Under the pieces are notes generated by a model. The model ran no database searches. It saw only the letters and a program-made list of their open reading frames with translations, and was not told the origin of the DNA. Positions 50,861 to 61,331 of a stretch of DNA of 64,000 nucleotides are shown piece after piece (the stretch's first letter is position 1; every line of letters begins with the position of its first letter). The DNA is from Thiotrichales bacterium (lineage in GTDB: Bacteria > Pseudomonadota > Gammaproteobacteria > Thiomicrospirales > Thiomicrospiraceae), in the NCBI GenBank assembly GCA_016938655.1, contig JAFGUG010000057.1, forward strand, positions 1-64,000, given 5' to 3'. The position numbers were made by a program, and so were the translations under genes.

Positions 50861-50904
50861 AAACGAGCAGGCCTTTATACCCCCTTGCGGGGTGAGCTCG
50901 TTTT
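50861..50904. terminator. Terminator-like hairpin after lspA
   Basis: AAACGAGC pairs with GCTCGTTT around an inner CCCC...GGGG hairpin, with T and A runs. The left half contains GAGCAGGCCT, a half site of the iterated palindrome. On the minus strand it lies 30 bases past the lspA stop. Confidence 0.65.
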
Positions 50905-50933
50905 AAAAAGGTTTAAAGCCGTTTAGTAAACGG

Positions 50934-51458
50934 TTATTTGGCTTCTTCTGCCTGCTTGGCTTTCTTCAACGCACGCGGTTTCAAAACCAACTCGGACAAA
51001 ATCAACAGGCCTGCTCCGGCGGTAATGGCCATGTCGGCCACGTTAAACGTGGCGTAGTGCCAAGTGCCGATGTAGAAGTCCACAAAGTCGGTGACGCGCC
51101 CCTCTAGCACTCGGTCGATGACGTTTCCTATGGCGCCCCCTAACACCAAGTTAATGCCGATGGTTTCCACATTGAGTTTATTGGGTAACTTTTTAAGCCA
51201 CCAGACTAAAATCACGGTCACAAAGGTGGCCAGTGCGGTAAAGAACCAACGCTGCCAACCGCCCATATCGGCCAAAAAGCTAAAGGCTGCACCGTAGTTG
51301 AAGGCCAACGTCCAGTTTAGGTTGGGCATAACCGCAACCGGCTCGCCAAACACCAAGGTATCGACCGCCCACATTTTAGTCAGCTGATCAATAATAATGA
51401 CGATGACCGCTAACCAAAGGGTTTTAACGGCGGTTGAACTTAATGTATTTTCTGACAT
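50934..51458 (-). CDS. lspA: Lipoprotein signal peptidase
   Basis: LspA cuts the signal peptide from diacylglyceryl-prolipoproteins in the inner membrane. The 174-residue protein has four hydrophobic segments and the two catalytic Asp in GNVIDRVLEGRVTDFVDFY. The substrates in this window would include the patatin lipoprotein. It follows ileS at a distance of 234 bases that hold two hairpin elements, which is unusually long for this normally tight operon. Confidence 0.95.
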   Translation of the reverse strand: MSENTLSSTAVKTLWLAVIVIIIDQLTKMWAVDTLVFGEPVAVMPNLNWTLAFNYGAAFSFLADMGGWQRWFFTALATFVTVILVWWLKKLPNKLNVETIGINLVLGGAIGNVIDRVLEGRVTDFVDFYIGTWHYATFNVADMAITAGAGLLILSELVLKPRALKKAKQAEEAK

Positions 51459-51508
51459 GCTATTTCCAATGGTATTTACAACGAATCAATCTAACAGGTA
51501 GATAAAAA

Positions 51509-51556
51509 AACACGAAGATCAAAGTTCTTAGATTAAAAACTTTGTATCTTCGTGTT
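51509..51556. repeat. Hairpin with CACGAAG arms between ileS and lspA
   Basis: AACACGAAGATCAAAGTT pairs with AACTTTGTATCTTCGTGTT with one unpaired base. The arms resemble the CACGAAG elements elsewhere, but this one is compact and could form a strong RNA hairpin in the ileS-lspA transcript. Confidence 0.65.
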
Positions 51557-51592
51557 ATAAATCTTCAATATTTGCTTTTCAGGTTGCCTTTA

Positions 51593-51670
51593 AAACTCGT
51601 CAATTCAAGGCGGAAAATTAGAGTTTACAACTGTAAACGACCATTTTACAACGCCTAAGTGGCGGGTTTT
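51593..51670. repeat. Intergenic palindromic element, copy 3 (variable core)
   Basis: Arms AAAACTCG / CGGGTTTT enclose TCAAGGCGGAAAATT, the core stem GTTTACAACTGTAAAC, and CATTTTACAACGCC. It lies immediately after the ileS stop codon. Confidence 0.7.
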
Positions 51671-51692
51671 AGAGGTGAACTGAGTCTGCAAA

Positions 51693-54527
51693 TTAGGCAA
51701 AGTGTCTAACTTCACCCTCTCCAGACTCATCAATGTTATCCACACAACGCTGACAAAGTTCTGGATGCTCGGCAATCTGCCCCACCTCTTCACGATGATG
51801 CCAACAACGGGCACACTTGGTTTTTTCGGTGGCACCAGCCGAAATCCACAGGCCTGCTAACTCTGACTGAACCGCATCATCGGCTTTTTCAGACAGTGGC
51901 TTTAAGGCTGCATCCGAGGTAATCAACACGAAACGCAGTTCGTCTTGCAGTGCGTTGAGGTTGTTAAACAAACCATCATCACAGTACAAGGTGACTTCGG
52001 CGGTTAATGAGCCTTTAATGACTTTGTCGTTACGTAACTGTTCAAGCTGTTTTGACACCGCAGAACGCACGGCAATTAACTGATCCCAATAGGCGGAGTT
52101 CATTTCCACGCTTTCGTCTAATTCGGTTAGACCTTCGTACCACGTTGAAACAAAGATGGTTTTGTCATGCTCACCGGGAATATCCACCCAAATTTCTTCA
52201 GCGGTAAAGCTTAGAATTGGGGCAATCCAACGGGTTAAGGCTTCCACAATGTGATACAACGCCGTTTGCGCCGAACGACGTGCCAAGCCTTCGGTTTTGC
52301 AGGTGTATTGACGGTCTTTAATCACGTCTAAATAGAACGAGCCTAACTCAACCGAACAGAAGTGCGTGACCGCTTGGTAGATGGCATGAAAATTGTATTC
52401 GTCATACGCCGCTAAGACCTCTTTCTGGATTTTAGCCGCGTGACCAATCGCCCATTTATCTAAGGGTAACAGGTCTTCATACGCCACTGCATCGGTGGCT
52501 GGGTTAAAGCCGTTTAAGTTAGCCAATAAGAAACGTGCGGTGTTACGAATACGACGATACGAATCCGCAGTTCGGCTGATGATTTCGTCCGACACGGTCA
52601 TCTCATAACGGTAGTCGGCAGCAGAGATCCACAGACGTAAAATATCTGCGCCGTACTTGTTGGCAATCTCTTGCGGCGCAACCACGTTGCCTTTTGATTT
52701 AGACATTTTTTTACCGTCTTTATCAACCGTAAAACCGTGGGTTAGCACTTGTTTGTAAGGCGCTTCGCCTGATGTAGCAAGCGCGGTTAACAGTGAAGAC
52801 TGGAACCAACCACGGTGCTGATCCGACCCTTCTAAATAGAGGTCAGCGGGTGAATGCAACTCTTCACGCTCGTCTAGCACGGTGAAGTGTGAGATGCCCG
52901 AATCAAACCAAACATCAAGAATATCGGTGACTTGTTCGTAGTCGTCGGCTTCGTCGCCCAACAGACTTTCTACGTCTAGGTCGTACCAAGCATCAATGGA
53001 GTTGACCTCCACTAACTTAGCCACTTCTTCCATTAACTCAATGGTACGTGGGTGCATCTCTTGGGTGACTTTGTGTACAAAAATGGTAATTGGCACACCC
53101 CAGAAACGCTGACGTGAAATACACCAATCCGGACGCCCTTCAATCATGCCTTCAATACGGTTTTGACCCCACTCTGGAATCCACTCGACATTTGGTATCG
53201 CCTTAGTCGCTTTATCGCGCAGACCGGCTTCGGTCATGGAAATAAACCACTGTGGCGTGGCGCGGAAAATCAAGGGGGTTTTCGTACGCCAGCAGTGTGG
53301 GTAGCTGTGCTCGATAATTTCGATGTGCACCAGCGCGTTGTGTTCTTTTAACACTTCAAGCACGTGGTCATCGACCTTAAGCACGTTTTCGCCTTCAAAA
53401 ATCGGCGTGCCAGCGACGTAGTTACCGTTACCGTCAACAGGGCAATCGATGTCTAAGTCGTAAAGTTTACCGACGTTAAAGTCGTCAACCCCGTGCGCCG
53501 GTGCGGTGTGTACACAACCCGTACCGGCTTCAGTGGTGACGTGTTCACCTAAAATAATTGGCACAATACGCTCGTAAAAAGGGTGTTGTAAACGAATCAA
53601 ATCAAACTGCTCACCGCGCCCGTAAGCTATAACCTGATATTTATCAAAGCCCCATTTGTCCATGGTGTCTTTTATCATCGCTTCGGCAATAAACAGACGC
53701 TCAGGACCGTTTTCGCCTTCCACTTGCACCACAGAGTATTCCAGTTCTGGGTTAATGGAAACCGCTTGGTTAGCCGGTAACGTCCAAGGCGTGGTTGTCC
53801 AGATGACCACCGATAATGGGCCTTCACCGGTGTGGTCTTCAACATGATGACAACGCTTAAAGAACTGTTCTTCGTCAAGCACTTTAAAACGCACATCAAT
53901 CGATTTTGAGCGTTTGTTTTCGTATTCCACTTCGGCTTCGGCCAAGGCAGAACGCCCGCCAACTGACCAGTAAACCGGCTTGGTGCCTTTTACCAAGTGA
54001 CCATTTTGGATGATTTTAGCCAGCGCACGAATCTCGTTGGCTTCAAATTTAAAGTCTTTGGTTAGGTAGGGGTTTTCCCAGTCGGCCATAATACCCAAAC
54101 GTTGGAAGTCGGCCATCTGCCCTTCTACTTGCGTTTGCGCGTATTTACGGCACTCTTCACGGAATTCTGTGGCACCAATTTTTTGACCGACCTTGCCTTT
54201 TTTCTTCTCTACGTTCAGTTCAATCGGCAGACCGTGACAATCCCAACCCGGCACAAAGGGGGCATCAAACCCGCTTAGGCCTTTTGACTTAACGATCATG
54301 TCTTTTAGGACTTTGTTAACCGCATGCCCAATGTGAATGTTACCGTTTGCGTAAGGAGGACCATCATGCAAAATAAACTTAGGGCGACCGGCCATGTGCT
54401 CGCGCACGGTTTGGTAAAGGCCTTGCGCTTGCCAATCGGCAACTTGCTTAGGCTCACGGTTTGGCAAGCTTCCACGCATTGGAAAGTCGGTTTCAGGTAA
54501 GTTTAAAGTGGGTTTATAGTCAGTCAT
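51693..54527 (-). CDS. ileS: Isoleucyl-tRNA synthetase
   Basis: IleS charges tRNA-Ile. The protein (944 residues from 54527) has the HIGH motif in [13 protein letters not shown], the KMSKS motif in [10 protein letters not shown], the editing domain around [15 protein letters not shown], and a C-terminal zinc site ([10 protein letters not shown]...CQRC). The frame extends to 54596, but [19 protein letters not shown] is the family N-terminus and GAAGAG precedes that ATG, so I use 54527. ribF, ileS and lspA are in the conserved order. Confidence 0.97.
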   Translation of the reverse strand: MTDYKPTLNLPETDFPMRGSLPNREPKQVADWQAQGLYQTVREHMAGRPKFILHDGPPYANGNIHIGHAVNKVLKDMIVKSKGLSGFDAPFVPGWDCHGLPIELNVEKKKGKVGQKIGATEFREECRKYAQTQVEGQMADFQRLGIMADWENPYLTKDFKFEANEIRALAKIIQNGHLVKGTKPVYWSVGGRSALAEAEVEYENKRSKSIDVRFKVLDEEQFFKRCHHVEDHTGEGPLSVVIWTTTPWTLPANQAVSINPELEYSVVQVEGENGPERLFIAEAMIKDTMDKWGFDKYQVIAYGRGEQFDLIRLQHPFYERIVPIILGEHVTTEAGTGCVHTAPAHGVDDFNVGKLYDLDIDCPVDGNGNYVAGTPIFEGENVLKVDDHVLEVLKEHNALVHIEIIEHSYPHCWRTKTPLIFRATPQWFISMTEAGLRDKATKAIPNVEWIPEWGQNRIEGMIEGRPDWCISRQRFWGVPITIFVHKVTQEMHPRTIELMEEVAKLVEVNSIDAWYDLDVESLLGDEADDYEQVTDILDVWFDSGISHFTVLDEREELHSPADLYLEGSDQHRGWFQSSLLTALATSGEAPYKQVLTHGFTVDKDGKKMSKSKGNVVAPQEIANKYGADILRLWISAADYRYEMTVSDEIISRTADSYRRIRNTARFLLANLNGFNPATDAVAYEDLLPLDKWAIGHAAKIQKEVLAAYDEYNFHAIYQAVTHFCSVELGSFYLDVIKDRQYTCKTEGLARRSAQTALYHIVEALTRWIAPILSFTAEEIWVDIPGEHDKTIFVSTWYEGLTELDESVEMNSAYWDQLIAVRSAVSKQLEQLRNDKVIKGSLTAEVTLYCDDGLFNNLNALQDELRFVLITSDAALKPLSEKADDAVQSELAGLWISAGATEKTKCARCWHHREEVGQIAEHPELCQRCVDNIDESGEGEVRHFA

Positions 54528-54561
54528 GCTCTTCTCTTCGTTGGAGATTAACGGGAAACGT

Positions 54562-55515
54562 TTAAATATTAAAAAATTGTTTTGCGGTTTCGGCATCGAG
54601 TTGTATTTGGTTTTTCAACATCTCAAGGCCATCAAATTTCATCTCTGGGCGAATGTGTTTTTCTAAAGTTACATCCACATGTTTGCCGTATAGGTCTTGG
54701 TTCCAGTTAAACAGATGCACCTCTATCGAAGGTCTTACTCCGTCTACCGTTGGGCGTAATCCTAAATTAGCCACGCCCGGCCAAGGTTGCTCAGCAATGC
54801 CATCGACGGTCACGGCATACACACCCATCACCGGCATTTGCAACCGTTTTGGGTTTAGGTTTAAGGTTGGAAAGCCGATGGTTCGGCCTAATTTTTGGCC
54901 GTGAATCACCCGCCCATTAAACTTAAACGGTTTGCCCAATAAATCTTGTGCTTCATCTAAATCGGGCTTTGCTAAGGCAGCGCGAACTCGAGTACTGCTG
55001 ACACGATGCCTAAAGTTTTCACTGCACTCCACGCCATAGGTTGGCATATCAGTCACGCTAAATCCATGCTGTTGACCTTGCTGATTTAGGTAAGCAAAAT
55101 CGCCTTTGCGCTGCTTGCCAAAACGGAAATCGTCACCCACCACCAAGTGCTTAACATTCAATCCGTCCAACAGCACCTGCTCAACAAATTGCTGTGCACT
55201 GAGGCCTGCGAATTTTGCATTAAAACGAACCAGCAACACATAGTCAATGTCTGTGGTTTGAAAGGCCTGCAATTTCTCACGCAGATTCATCAAACGCACA
55301 GGGGCTTGGTTGGGCGCAAAAAACTCAATCGGCAAGGGTTCAAACATCATCACAACGCTAGGTAAATTGCGCTTTTTGGCCTCGGATATCACGGCCTGCA
55401 ACACCTGCTGATGGCCTAAGTGCAGACCATCAAAGTTACCAATGGTTAGCACACAGCCTTTTGACCGCGCTTGCTTAACCAAATCCAAGTTGTGTAAACC
55501 GCGAATTAACTGCAT
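54562..55515 (-). CDS. ribF: Bifunctional riboflavin kinase / FAD synthetase
   Basis: RibF makes FMN and FAD from riboflavin. The 317-residue protein has the nucleotidyltransferase motif [39 protein letters not shown], and the kinase domain [20 protein letters not shown]. It is the first gene of the ribF-ileS-lspA cluster; murJ, often adjacent, is separated from it here by a PEP-CTERM gene on the other strand. Confidence 0.95.
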   Translation of the reverse strand: MQLIRGLHNLDLVKQARSKGCVLTIGNFDGLHLGHQQVLQAVISEAKKRNLPSVVMMFEPLPIEFFAPNQAPVRLMNLREKLQAFQTTDIDYVLLVRFNAKFAGLSAQQFVEQVLLDGLNVKHLVVGDDFRFGKQRKGDFAYLNQQGQQHGFSVTDMPTYGVECSENFRHRVSSTRVRAALAKPDLDEAQDLLGKPFKFNGRVIHGQKLGRTIGFPTLNLNPKRLQMPVMGVYAVTVDGIAEQPWPGVANLGLRPTVDGVRPSIEVHLFNWNQDLYGKHVDVTLEKHIRPEMKFDGLEMLKNQIQLDAETAKQFFNI

Positions 55516-55813
55516 TTGCTAACGTAAACTTACCTAAAAATTAGCCGTGAATTATAGCTTATTCAAGTGCTTAAGACTTTGTAAAAACTTAAAAAGTTAT
55601 AAAGAAACCAAAATAAACAATCAGTTTTTATAAATCCTATTTTTAACGCCTATTTTTGACAGATATTACCAATATTTTAAATAAATTATCGATAAGTATT
55701 TTCTATTACAAAAAAAATTTACCTACAAAATAAAAGGTAGAATAGTAGGTGAAGGTTACTTAATTTTACTTAAATAAAGATAACTAATAAAAAACTAAAA
55801 AAGGAATGGATGC
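55516..55813. other. AT-rich divergent region between ribF and the PEP-CTERM gene
   Basis: This stretch is very AT-rich and carries promoters for both directions in all likelihood. CTACAAAATAAAAGGTAG forms a small inverted repeat near 55723. No gene was seen. Confidence 0.45.
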
Positions 55814-56575
55814 ATGAATAAATATAAAATACTAACGGGGGCAATAGCTCTATCTTTAAGCTCTTTTGCAAGTGCGAGTACTTACACAACCACTTCCGCC
55901 ACTTCTAAAGGTGAAATTACTGCTGCAATTACCGAAGTAGGTGGTGTAGTGGTTGATTTAGTTGGCTTAAATGGTACTCGAGTTACCTCTCAACTATCGG
56001 CAAGTTCTCTATTTGAGGGATACTCTGGGTCTTCCAATCCACTACTAATCGGAACCCAAACTGGTTTTGATAACAGTATTACTGGCTTGCTAGGCGGCGG
56101 CCTTTCGGAAGCAGCGTTTCGATTCACTTTAGATGATGGTGACTCAGCGCCAGGTAACTTTGATGACGCTCAGCAAAACGAACTATTAGTAAACGGCATT
56201 AGTTTTGGTTATTGGGGTGAAACACTCACTCAACACACTGACTCAGTCGGAAATGAATTAGATGGTGGTGCATTAAGCCTAGGCTTTAGTAATAATGAAC
56301 TCGACACCGGTTGGTTTTATTCCAACGAAACGACGACACTTTCGAGCTTGTTCAGCAACATTACTTCAACCGAAGCCATTAGTTTTGCGTTATTAGATGT
56401 TGACCCAAATGACAACTACTATGACTTTACTGGTGGTATAGATGGTAGCTTAATTAATATTGATTCTGGTCCTGTTATCACCTCAGCAGTGCCGGAACCT
56501 TCAACTTACGCATTGATGTTAGCAGGGTTAGGTTTAATCGGTTTTATGGCAAGACGTCGTAAACAAAATATTTAA
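55814..56575 (+). CDS. PEP-CTERM sorting domain protein 1
   Basis: This 253-residue secreted protein has a signal peptide (about 1-21, ending SFASAS) and a C-terminal sorting signal: VPEPSTYALMLAGLGL, a hydrophobic segment, then RRRKQ. Such proteins are cut and processed by an exosortase, which is not in this window. The middle is acidic, rich in Gly/Ser/Asn/Thr, and I recognise no enzyme domain. AGGA lies before the ATG, and a terminator follows. Confidence 0.88.
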   Translation: MNKYKILTGAIALSLSSFASASTYTTTSATSKGEITAAITEVGGVVVDLVGLNGTRVTSQLSASSLFEGYSGSSNPLLIGTQTGFDNSITGLLGGGLSEAAFRFTLDDGDSAPGNFDDAQQNELLVNGISFGYWGETLTQHTDSVGNELDGGALSLGFSNNELDTGWFYSNETTTLSSLFSNITSTEAISFALLDVDPNDNYYDFTGGIDGSLINIDSGPVITSAVPEPSTYALMLAGLGLIGFMARRRKQNI

Positions 56576-56600
56576 TCTCTATTACATTCAAACTGTATTG

Positions 56601-56630
56601 AAGCCAGTTACAGATTAACTGGCTTTTTTT
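56601..56630 (+). terminator. Intrinsic terminator after PEP-CTERM gene 1
   Basis: AAGCCAGTTA / TAACTGGCTT hairpin followed by seven T. Confidence 0.9.
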
Positions 56631-56720
56631 ATACCCTTTTAATACTATGAACCGACAATAAAAAACTTTCCAAAACGTAGCAGGCCTTTACCCCTTTTAA
56701 TTGGGTGTACTGACTTTAGA

Positions 56721-58253
56721 TTAGCCTTTTTTCAAAATCGATTTTGGATTCAAACCCACCAGCATTAACGACACTGCATACACCAAAATCGAGCCAAACA
56801 CCAAGCCCATTAACCAACTCATACGCTGCCAAACATCAAACCCTAGCCAATCGCTGATATTAGGGGAAACCATAATAATAAAGGCCACCAACAGTACATT
56901 TGCAAACGCAATTTGCAGAAGCAACTTAATCCAACCACCCATTGGGGCAAACACGCCCTGTTTAGTGATATACCAATACAGCAGGCCTGCATTGACAAAC
57001 GCCGAGATGGACGTTGCAGCGGCTAAGCCAACGTGCGCAAACGGGCCAATTAAAATCAAGTTCATAATAATATTCGTCACTAAGGCGATAATCGCCACTT
57101 TAACGGGTGTTTTCATGTCTTTGCGCGCGTAAAACGCCGGTGCAAGAATCTTAACTAAAATAAACCCAAGTAAGCCAAACGAGTAAGCCATTAAACTCAT
57201 ACCCGCCATATCGACATCGTGCGCCGTAAAAGCGCCATAATAGAACAAGCTAATAATTAACGGTTGTGCCAATAACAACAAACCTAAGGTCGCAGGCAGC
57301 GCAATAATAAACACCAAACGTAACGCCGAATCTAAGTCTTGTTGAAAGCCTTGCCAGTTTTCATTCGCCGCCTTTTTCGACAGGCCTGGTAACACCACGG
57401 TGGCCAAAGCCACGCCAAACACGCCTAATGGAAATTCCATTAATCGGTCGGAGTAGTACAACCAAGAGACCGAACCGGTCACCAAAAACGAAGCCAAAAT
57501 GGTGTCAACCAACAAGTTAATTTGCGCCACCGACACCCCAAATAGCGCCGGAATCATCAAACGTTTTACTTCGCCTACGCCCGGATCACTCTCACGTGTT
57601 GGACGTGGCAACAAGTCTAATTTATAAAGAAACGGCAGATGGAATAGTAGCTGCACCACACCCGCGACCAACACCCCCCAAGCCAGCGCCATAATAGGCA
57701 CATCCATCATTGGCGAAACCCAAACTGCAAAGGTAATCAGTACCAAGTTCAGAAACACTGGGGTAAACGCTGGCACGGCAAATTGATTGTAGGTGTTCAT
57801 AATGGCGGAGGATAACGCCACCAACGAAATAAGCATCAGATACGGAAAAGTAATCGCCAACATATCGGCGGCCAGGTTAAATTTTTCAGGGTCGTCAATA
57901 AAACCCGGTGCAAACACCATCATCCACAACGACGATCCAAACACCCCAAACGCGGTGAGCAACAAGAGAATACCGCCCAGCCGCAAGGTAATGGCGTTCA
58001 CCAAATGTTTAACGGCATCGTGACCCCGCTTCTCTTTGGCTTCCGCCAAAACCGGTACAAACGCTTGCGAAAACGCCCCCTCGGCAAACAATCTGCGGAA
58101 AAAGTTGGGGATTTTAAACGCCACAAAAAACGCATCTGCGCCCGTTCCCGCACCAAAGTAACGGGCAATAATCACATCACGGGCAAACCCTAAAATACGT
58201 GAAATCATGGTCATGCCACCGACGGTAACGGTGGCTTTAATTATTCTTTTCAA
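56721..58253 (-). CDS. murJ: Lipid II flippase MurJ
   Basis: MurJ moves lipid II across the inner membrane for peptidoglycan synthesis. The 510-residue protein has about 14 hydrophobic segments. The family start RIIKATVTVGGMTMISRILGFARDVIIARYFGAG, FRRLFAEGAFSQAFVPVLAE and the DTILASFL region are visible. Two sites of the palindrome family, a full GCAGGCCTGC at 56981 and CAGGCCTG near 57381, lie inside the coding region. Confidence 0.95.
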   Translation of the reverse strand: MKRIIKATVTVGGMTMISRILGFARDVIIARYFGAGTGADAFFVAFKIPNFFRRLFAEGAFSQAFVPVLAEAKEKRGHDAVKHLVNAITLRLGGILLLLTAFGVFGSSLWMMVFAPGFIDDPEKFNLAADMLAITFPYLMLISLVALSSAIMNTYNQFAVPAFTPVFLNLVLITFAVWVSPMMDVPIMALAWGVLVAGVVQLLFHLPFLYKLDLLPRPTRESDPGVGEVKRLMIPALFGVSVAQINLLVDTILASFLVTGSVSWLYYSDRLMEFPLGVFGVALATVVLPGLSKKAANENWQGFQQDLDSALRLVFIIALPATLGLLLLAQPLIISLFYYGAFTAHDVDMAGMSLMAYSFGLLGFILVKILAPAFYARKDMKTPVKVAIIALVTNIIMNLILIGPFAHVGLAAATSISAFVNAGLLYWYITKQGVFAPMGGWIKLLLQIAFANVLLVAFIIMVSPNISDWLGFDVWQRMSWLMGLVFGSILVYAVSLMLVGLNPKSILKKG

Positions 58254-58538
58254 GCTGTTTTCCTGCGACGCTTCGCATTAATTTTGCATTTAATCTGCAT
58301 TAAATATTGCATGGGTTTTGGTTAATTTTAGGGCATTGTACCAAAGCCCGCAGTGAACTGAATGGCTTAGGATATTAATGCTTCCTAATGGCAGTTTTTT
58401 TCCAGGGGGGATTGTGCCAAGATAACCTCATAAAAAGAGAAAAGTTTGAAACTTTTTCGCACGTATCCGTTCTTAATAAGTACCCCGTTAAGACAACACG
58501 ATTTCTACAACCCATCGTCTAAAAATGAGAGTAACGTC

Positions 58539-60170
58539 ATGAAAGCCGCTGAACTATTTGTGAAATGCCTAGAAAATGAGGAAGTTGAATATATTTTTGG
58601 CATCCCGGGTGAAGAGAACCTTGACCTAATGGATGCCCTCTTAGAGAGCAATATTAAATTTATTTTGACCCGCCATGAACAAGGTGCCGCTTTTATGGCG
58701 GATGTGTATGGCCGACTAACCGGTAAAGCGGGGGTTTGCTTATCCACCCTTGGGCCAGGTGCCACCAATTTAGTCACCGGGGTGGCCGATGCCAATATGG
58801 ATCGCGCACCGGTAGTGGCGATTGCCGGTCAAGCGGCCACCGACCGATTGCATAAAGAGAGTCATCAGGTGTTAGATTTAGTGAATCTGTTTGAGCCGAT
58901 TACCAAATACAGCACACAGATCTTAACCCCAAAAGTCATTCCAGAAGTGGTTCGTAAAGCCTTTAAAGTGTCCGAGTCCGAAAAACCCGGTTGTTGCTTT
59001 ATTGATTTTCCAGAGAACATCGCCGAGATGGAGGTGGATAAAAAACCACTCAAACGTCAGAGCCCCCTGCCCCCCGAACCCAATACCGAAAAGGTTCAGC
59101 AAGCCGCGCAAATTATTAGTAACGCCAAGTACCCCATTATTATGGCGGGTAACGGCGTGGTGCGTTCACGTGCCAGTGAAGCGCTTGAAGACTTTGCCTC
59201 TAAACTGAATATTCCCGTTGCCACCACTTTTATGGCCAAAGGTGTTCTACCTTGCAGAAATGAACTGTCTTTGGGTACCGTTGGCTTGCAAGCGCATGAC
59301 TATGTTTCCTGTGGGTTAGACCGCGCGGATGTGGTGATTTGTGTGGGGTATGACATTGTGGAATACCACCCTTACCTGTGGAACCATAATCCAGACTGTA
59401 AAATTATTCACATCGACACCCAACCCGCCGAAGTCGATGAGTTTTATATTGTTGAAGCCGGCTTGATTGGTAACATTGGGAAATCCCTTTCTGAGATTGC
59501 GGCCGTTAGCAAACGCCATCCACAACCTCACTATAAAAGCCTTAAAGACCATATCGACGCCAAGCTAAACGAACACAAAGACAGTACCGAGTTTCCGGTT
59601 AAACCGCAAAAAATTCTACACGATTTACGGAGTTGTCTTGATGCCAACGACATCATCATCTCCGATGTGGGCGCTCACAAAATGTGGATTGCGCGTATGT
59701 ACCAAACCCAAGCGCCCAACACCTGCATTATTTCCAATGGCTTTGCCTCAATGGGCATTGCTCTTCCTGGCGCGATTGCCGCTAAACTGGCAAAACCGCA
59801 ACAAGTCGCCGTGGCCGTTACTGGCGATGCGGGGTTCTTAATGAATGTGCAAGAGTTGGAAACCGCTGTGCGAATGAATATCCCTATTATTGTGTTAATT
59901 TGGAACGATTCGGAATACGGTTTAATAAAATGGAAACAAATGAATGAATTTGGCCGTGAAAGTAATATTCACTTTAGTAACCCAGACTTTGTCAAACTCG
60001 CAGAAGCGTTTGGAGCCAAAGGTTACCGAATTGAAACAACCGAAGACCTTAAACCCACCATCCAACAAGCGATTGCAGACAACACCGTGGTCTTAATAGA
60101 CTGCCAAGTGGATTATTCAGAGAACCTAAAGCTCACCGCCGAACTGGGTGAAATGATCTGCCCAACTTAA
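58539..60170 (+). CDS. Acetolactate synthase-like thiamine diphosphate enzyme
   Basis: The protein (543 residues from 58539) has three domains of a ThDP enzyme: the N-terminal PYR domain with FGIPGEENLDLMDAL and the cofactor-activating Glu in RHEQGAAFMAD; the middle domain; and the C-terminal PP domain with GDAGFLMNVQELETA. It resembles the single-subunit acetolactate synthase group; no regulatory subunit gene is next to it. The frame opens at 58446, but MKAAELFVKCLE is the family start and GAGAG precedes it. Substrate choice (pyruvate) is by homology only. Confidence 0.85.
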   Translation: MKAAELFVKCLENEEVEYIFGIPGEENLDLMDALLESNIKFILTRHEQGAAFMADVYGRLTGKAGVCLSTLGPGATNLVTGVADANMDRAPVVAIAGQAATDRLHKESHQVLDLVNLFEPITKYSTQILTPKVIPEVVRKAFKVSESEKPGCCFIDFPENIAEMEVDKKPLKRQSPLPPEPNTEKVQQAAQIISNAKYPIIMAGNGVVRSRASEALEDFASKLNIPVATTFMAKGVLPCRNELSLGTVGLQAHDYVSCGLDRADVVICVGYDIVEYHPYLWNHNPDCKIIHIDTQPAEVDEFYIVEAGLIGNIGKSLSEIAAVSKRHPQPHYKSLKDHIDAKLNEHKDSTEFPVKPQKILHDLRSCLDANDIIISDVGAHKMWIARMYQTQAPNTCIISNGFASMGIALPGAIAAKLAKPQQVAVAVTGDAGFLMNVQELETAVRMNIPIIVLIWNDSEYGLIKWKQMNEFGRESNIHFSNPDFVKLAEAFGAKGYRIETTEDLKPTIQQAIADNTVVLIDCQVDYSENLKLTAELGEMICPT

Positions 60171-60171
60171 T

Positions 60172-60199
60172 TAAAACCCAGCAGGCCTGCTGGTTTTTT
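60172..60199. terminator. GCAGGCCTGC-centred hairpin after the acetolactate synthase gene
   Basis: AAAACCCAGCAGG / CCTGCTGGTTTT with one unpaired base and a T run directly after the stop codon; core at 60181-60190. It has the form of an intrinsic terminator. Confidence 0.75.
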
Positions 60200-60219
60200 G
60201 TTTGCAGTTTTGGAAAATT

Positions 60220-60347
60220 AACCACGAAGACACGAAGACACGAAGTTTTTTGAGTTGATTTAAAATTAGACTTTAGCACTCATCAAGAACCGCTTTAAAG
60301 AAATGCCTCACTCGCCCAAATCGCTTTTCTTCGTGTCTTCGTGGTTA
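60220..60347. repeat. Inverted repeat element bounded by CACGAAG arrays
   Basis: AACCACGAAGACACGAAG plus a further ACACGAAG unit at the left, and CTTCGTGTCTTCGTGGTT at the right, enclose about 85 bases not related to the interior of the 6.7 kb copy. Confidence 0.7.
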
Positions 60348-60371
60348 AACTAAAATTTAAAGAGTAAAAAC

Positions 60372-60653
60372 CTAAGCAGGTGTTTTCTTCAACACTTTTG
60401 CTTTATACACAAAGGTACCAAATGGCACAAATGAGGCGATAAATCCTAAAAACCCTTGTACCTCAGAAAGCCGTCCTTTAAACACGTTATAAAACAACAC
60501 TGCGTTGAATGCCAAAAACAGTCCACCATGCGCACGTCCAACCCAACTGACCGCTTCTGGCATGCCGTAGCTGTATTTCAATGGCATCGCCACAAACAAT
60601 AGTAACAAAAGTGACGTTCCCTCTAACAACGCCATCCATTTCAAAAAGCCCAT
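60372..60653 (-). CDS. DUF3817 family small membrane protein
   Basis: This 93-residue protein has three hydrophobic segments: MALLEGTSLLLLLFVAMPLKY, GGLFLAFNAVLFYNVF and a C-terminal one with ASFVPFGTFVYK. GRAHG and FVPFGTFVYK match the DUF3817 family, whose function is unknown. AAGGAA lies before the ATG. It follows rpsT on the same strand after a terminator. Confidence 0.85.
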   Translation of the reverse strand: MGFLKWMALLEGTSLLLLLFVAMPLKYSYGMPEAVSWVGRAHGGLFLAFNAVLFYNVFKGRLSEVQGFLGFIASFVPFGTFVYKAKVLKKTPA

Positions 60654-60681
60654 TGTGTATTCCTTTACTAAATTTCAGACA

Positions 60682-60710
60682 TAAAAAAACCGGGATAAAA
60701 TCCCGGTCTC
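60682..60710 (-). terminator. Intrinsic terminator after rpsT
   Basis: On the minus strand GACCGGGATTTTATCCCGGTT is followed by a T run. Confidence 0.88.
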
Positions 60711-60742
60711 TCTTTAACACTCGCAATTTATCGAATTAGAGA

Positions 60743-60832
60743 GTTCAGAAAGCGTGTCGATTCGAGGCAGAAAATGAAAGTTTACATAAGTAAACGTCAT
60801 TTTCTAACAAAGAAGCGGCGTGCTTTATGAAC
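60743..60832. repeat. Intergenic palindromic element, copy 4 (variable core)
   Basis: Arms GTTC..GAAAGC / GCTTTATGAAC enclose TCGAGGCAGAAAATG, the core stem GTTTACATAAGTAAAC, and CATTTTCTAAC. It lies just past the rpsT stop and before its terminator. Confidence 0.65.
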
Positions 60833-60847
60833 AATCTAAGCGATAAA

Positions 60848-61111
60848 TTAAGCCATTGCTTTGATGCGAGCATTGATACGGCTTTTTGAACGCGCCGCTT
60901 TGTTCTTAGTGATAATGTTCTTACGAGCCATACCATCTAAGCTAGACTGTGCAACGCGGAATGCCGCGTTTGCTGCAGCTTGATCGCCAGAAGCGATTGC
61001 CACTTCAACTTTCTTTAAAGTGGTACGCATTGCTGAACGCATTGAAGCATTCTGTTGACGACTTTTTTCTGCCTGACGTGCGCGTTTTGCAGCTTGTGCT
61101 GAGTTTGCCAT
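60848..61111 (-). CDS. rpsT: 30S ribosomal protein S20
   Basis: The 87-residue basic protein [20 protein letters not shown]...[17 protein letters not shown] matches S20 throughout, and ends in [17 protein letters not shown]. It binds 16S rRNA early in 30S assembly. GGAGAAAG lies before the ATG. It is monocistronic or read through to the DUF3817 gene. Confidence 0.97.
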   Translation of the reverse strand: MANSAQAAKRARQAEKSRQQNASMRSAMRTTLKKVEVAIASGDQAAANAAFRVAQSSLDGMARKNIITKNKAARSKSRINARIKAMA

Positions 61112-61281
61112 GTTACTTTCTCCAAGTTAGTTTTTACGTGTTAACGATCCGTAGACCTAGCATTAATTAACACAACATTGCCCATGCGTACACGAAACAA
61201 AGAATACAAAATAACTCAACACTAAATTTAGTGATGAATTTCAAGAATGTGGATTATAACCATTTGAAAACTTTAAGCAAT

Positions 61282-61306
61282 AAAAAAGCACCCTAAGGTG
61301 CTCTTT
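61282..61306 (-). terminator. Intrinsic terminator after PEP-CTERM gene 2
   Basis: On the minus strand AAGAGCACCTTAGGGTGCTTTTTT forms a stem with a short loop and T run, 25 bases past the stop. Confidence 0.88.
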
Positions 61307-61331
61307 TAATTCAAAAATTTAACGCGACTGA

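Noticed and set aside
58446-58538. N-terminal extension of the acetolactate synthase-like protein
   Set aside because: The family begins at the later ATG, and the extension has no recognisable targeting signal.
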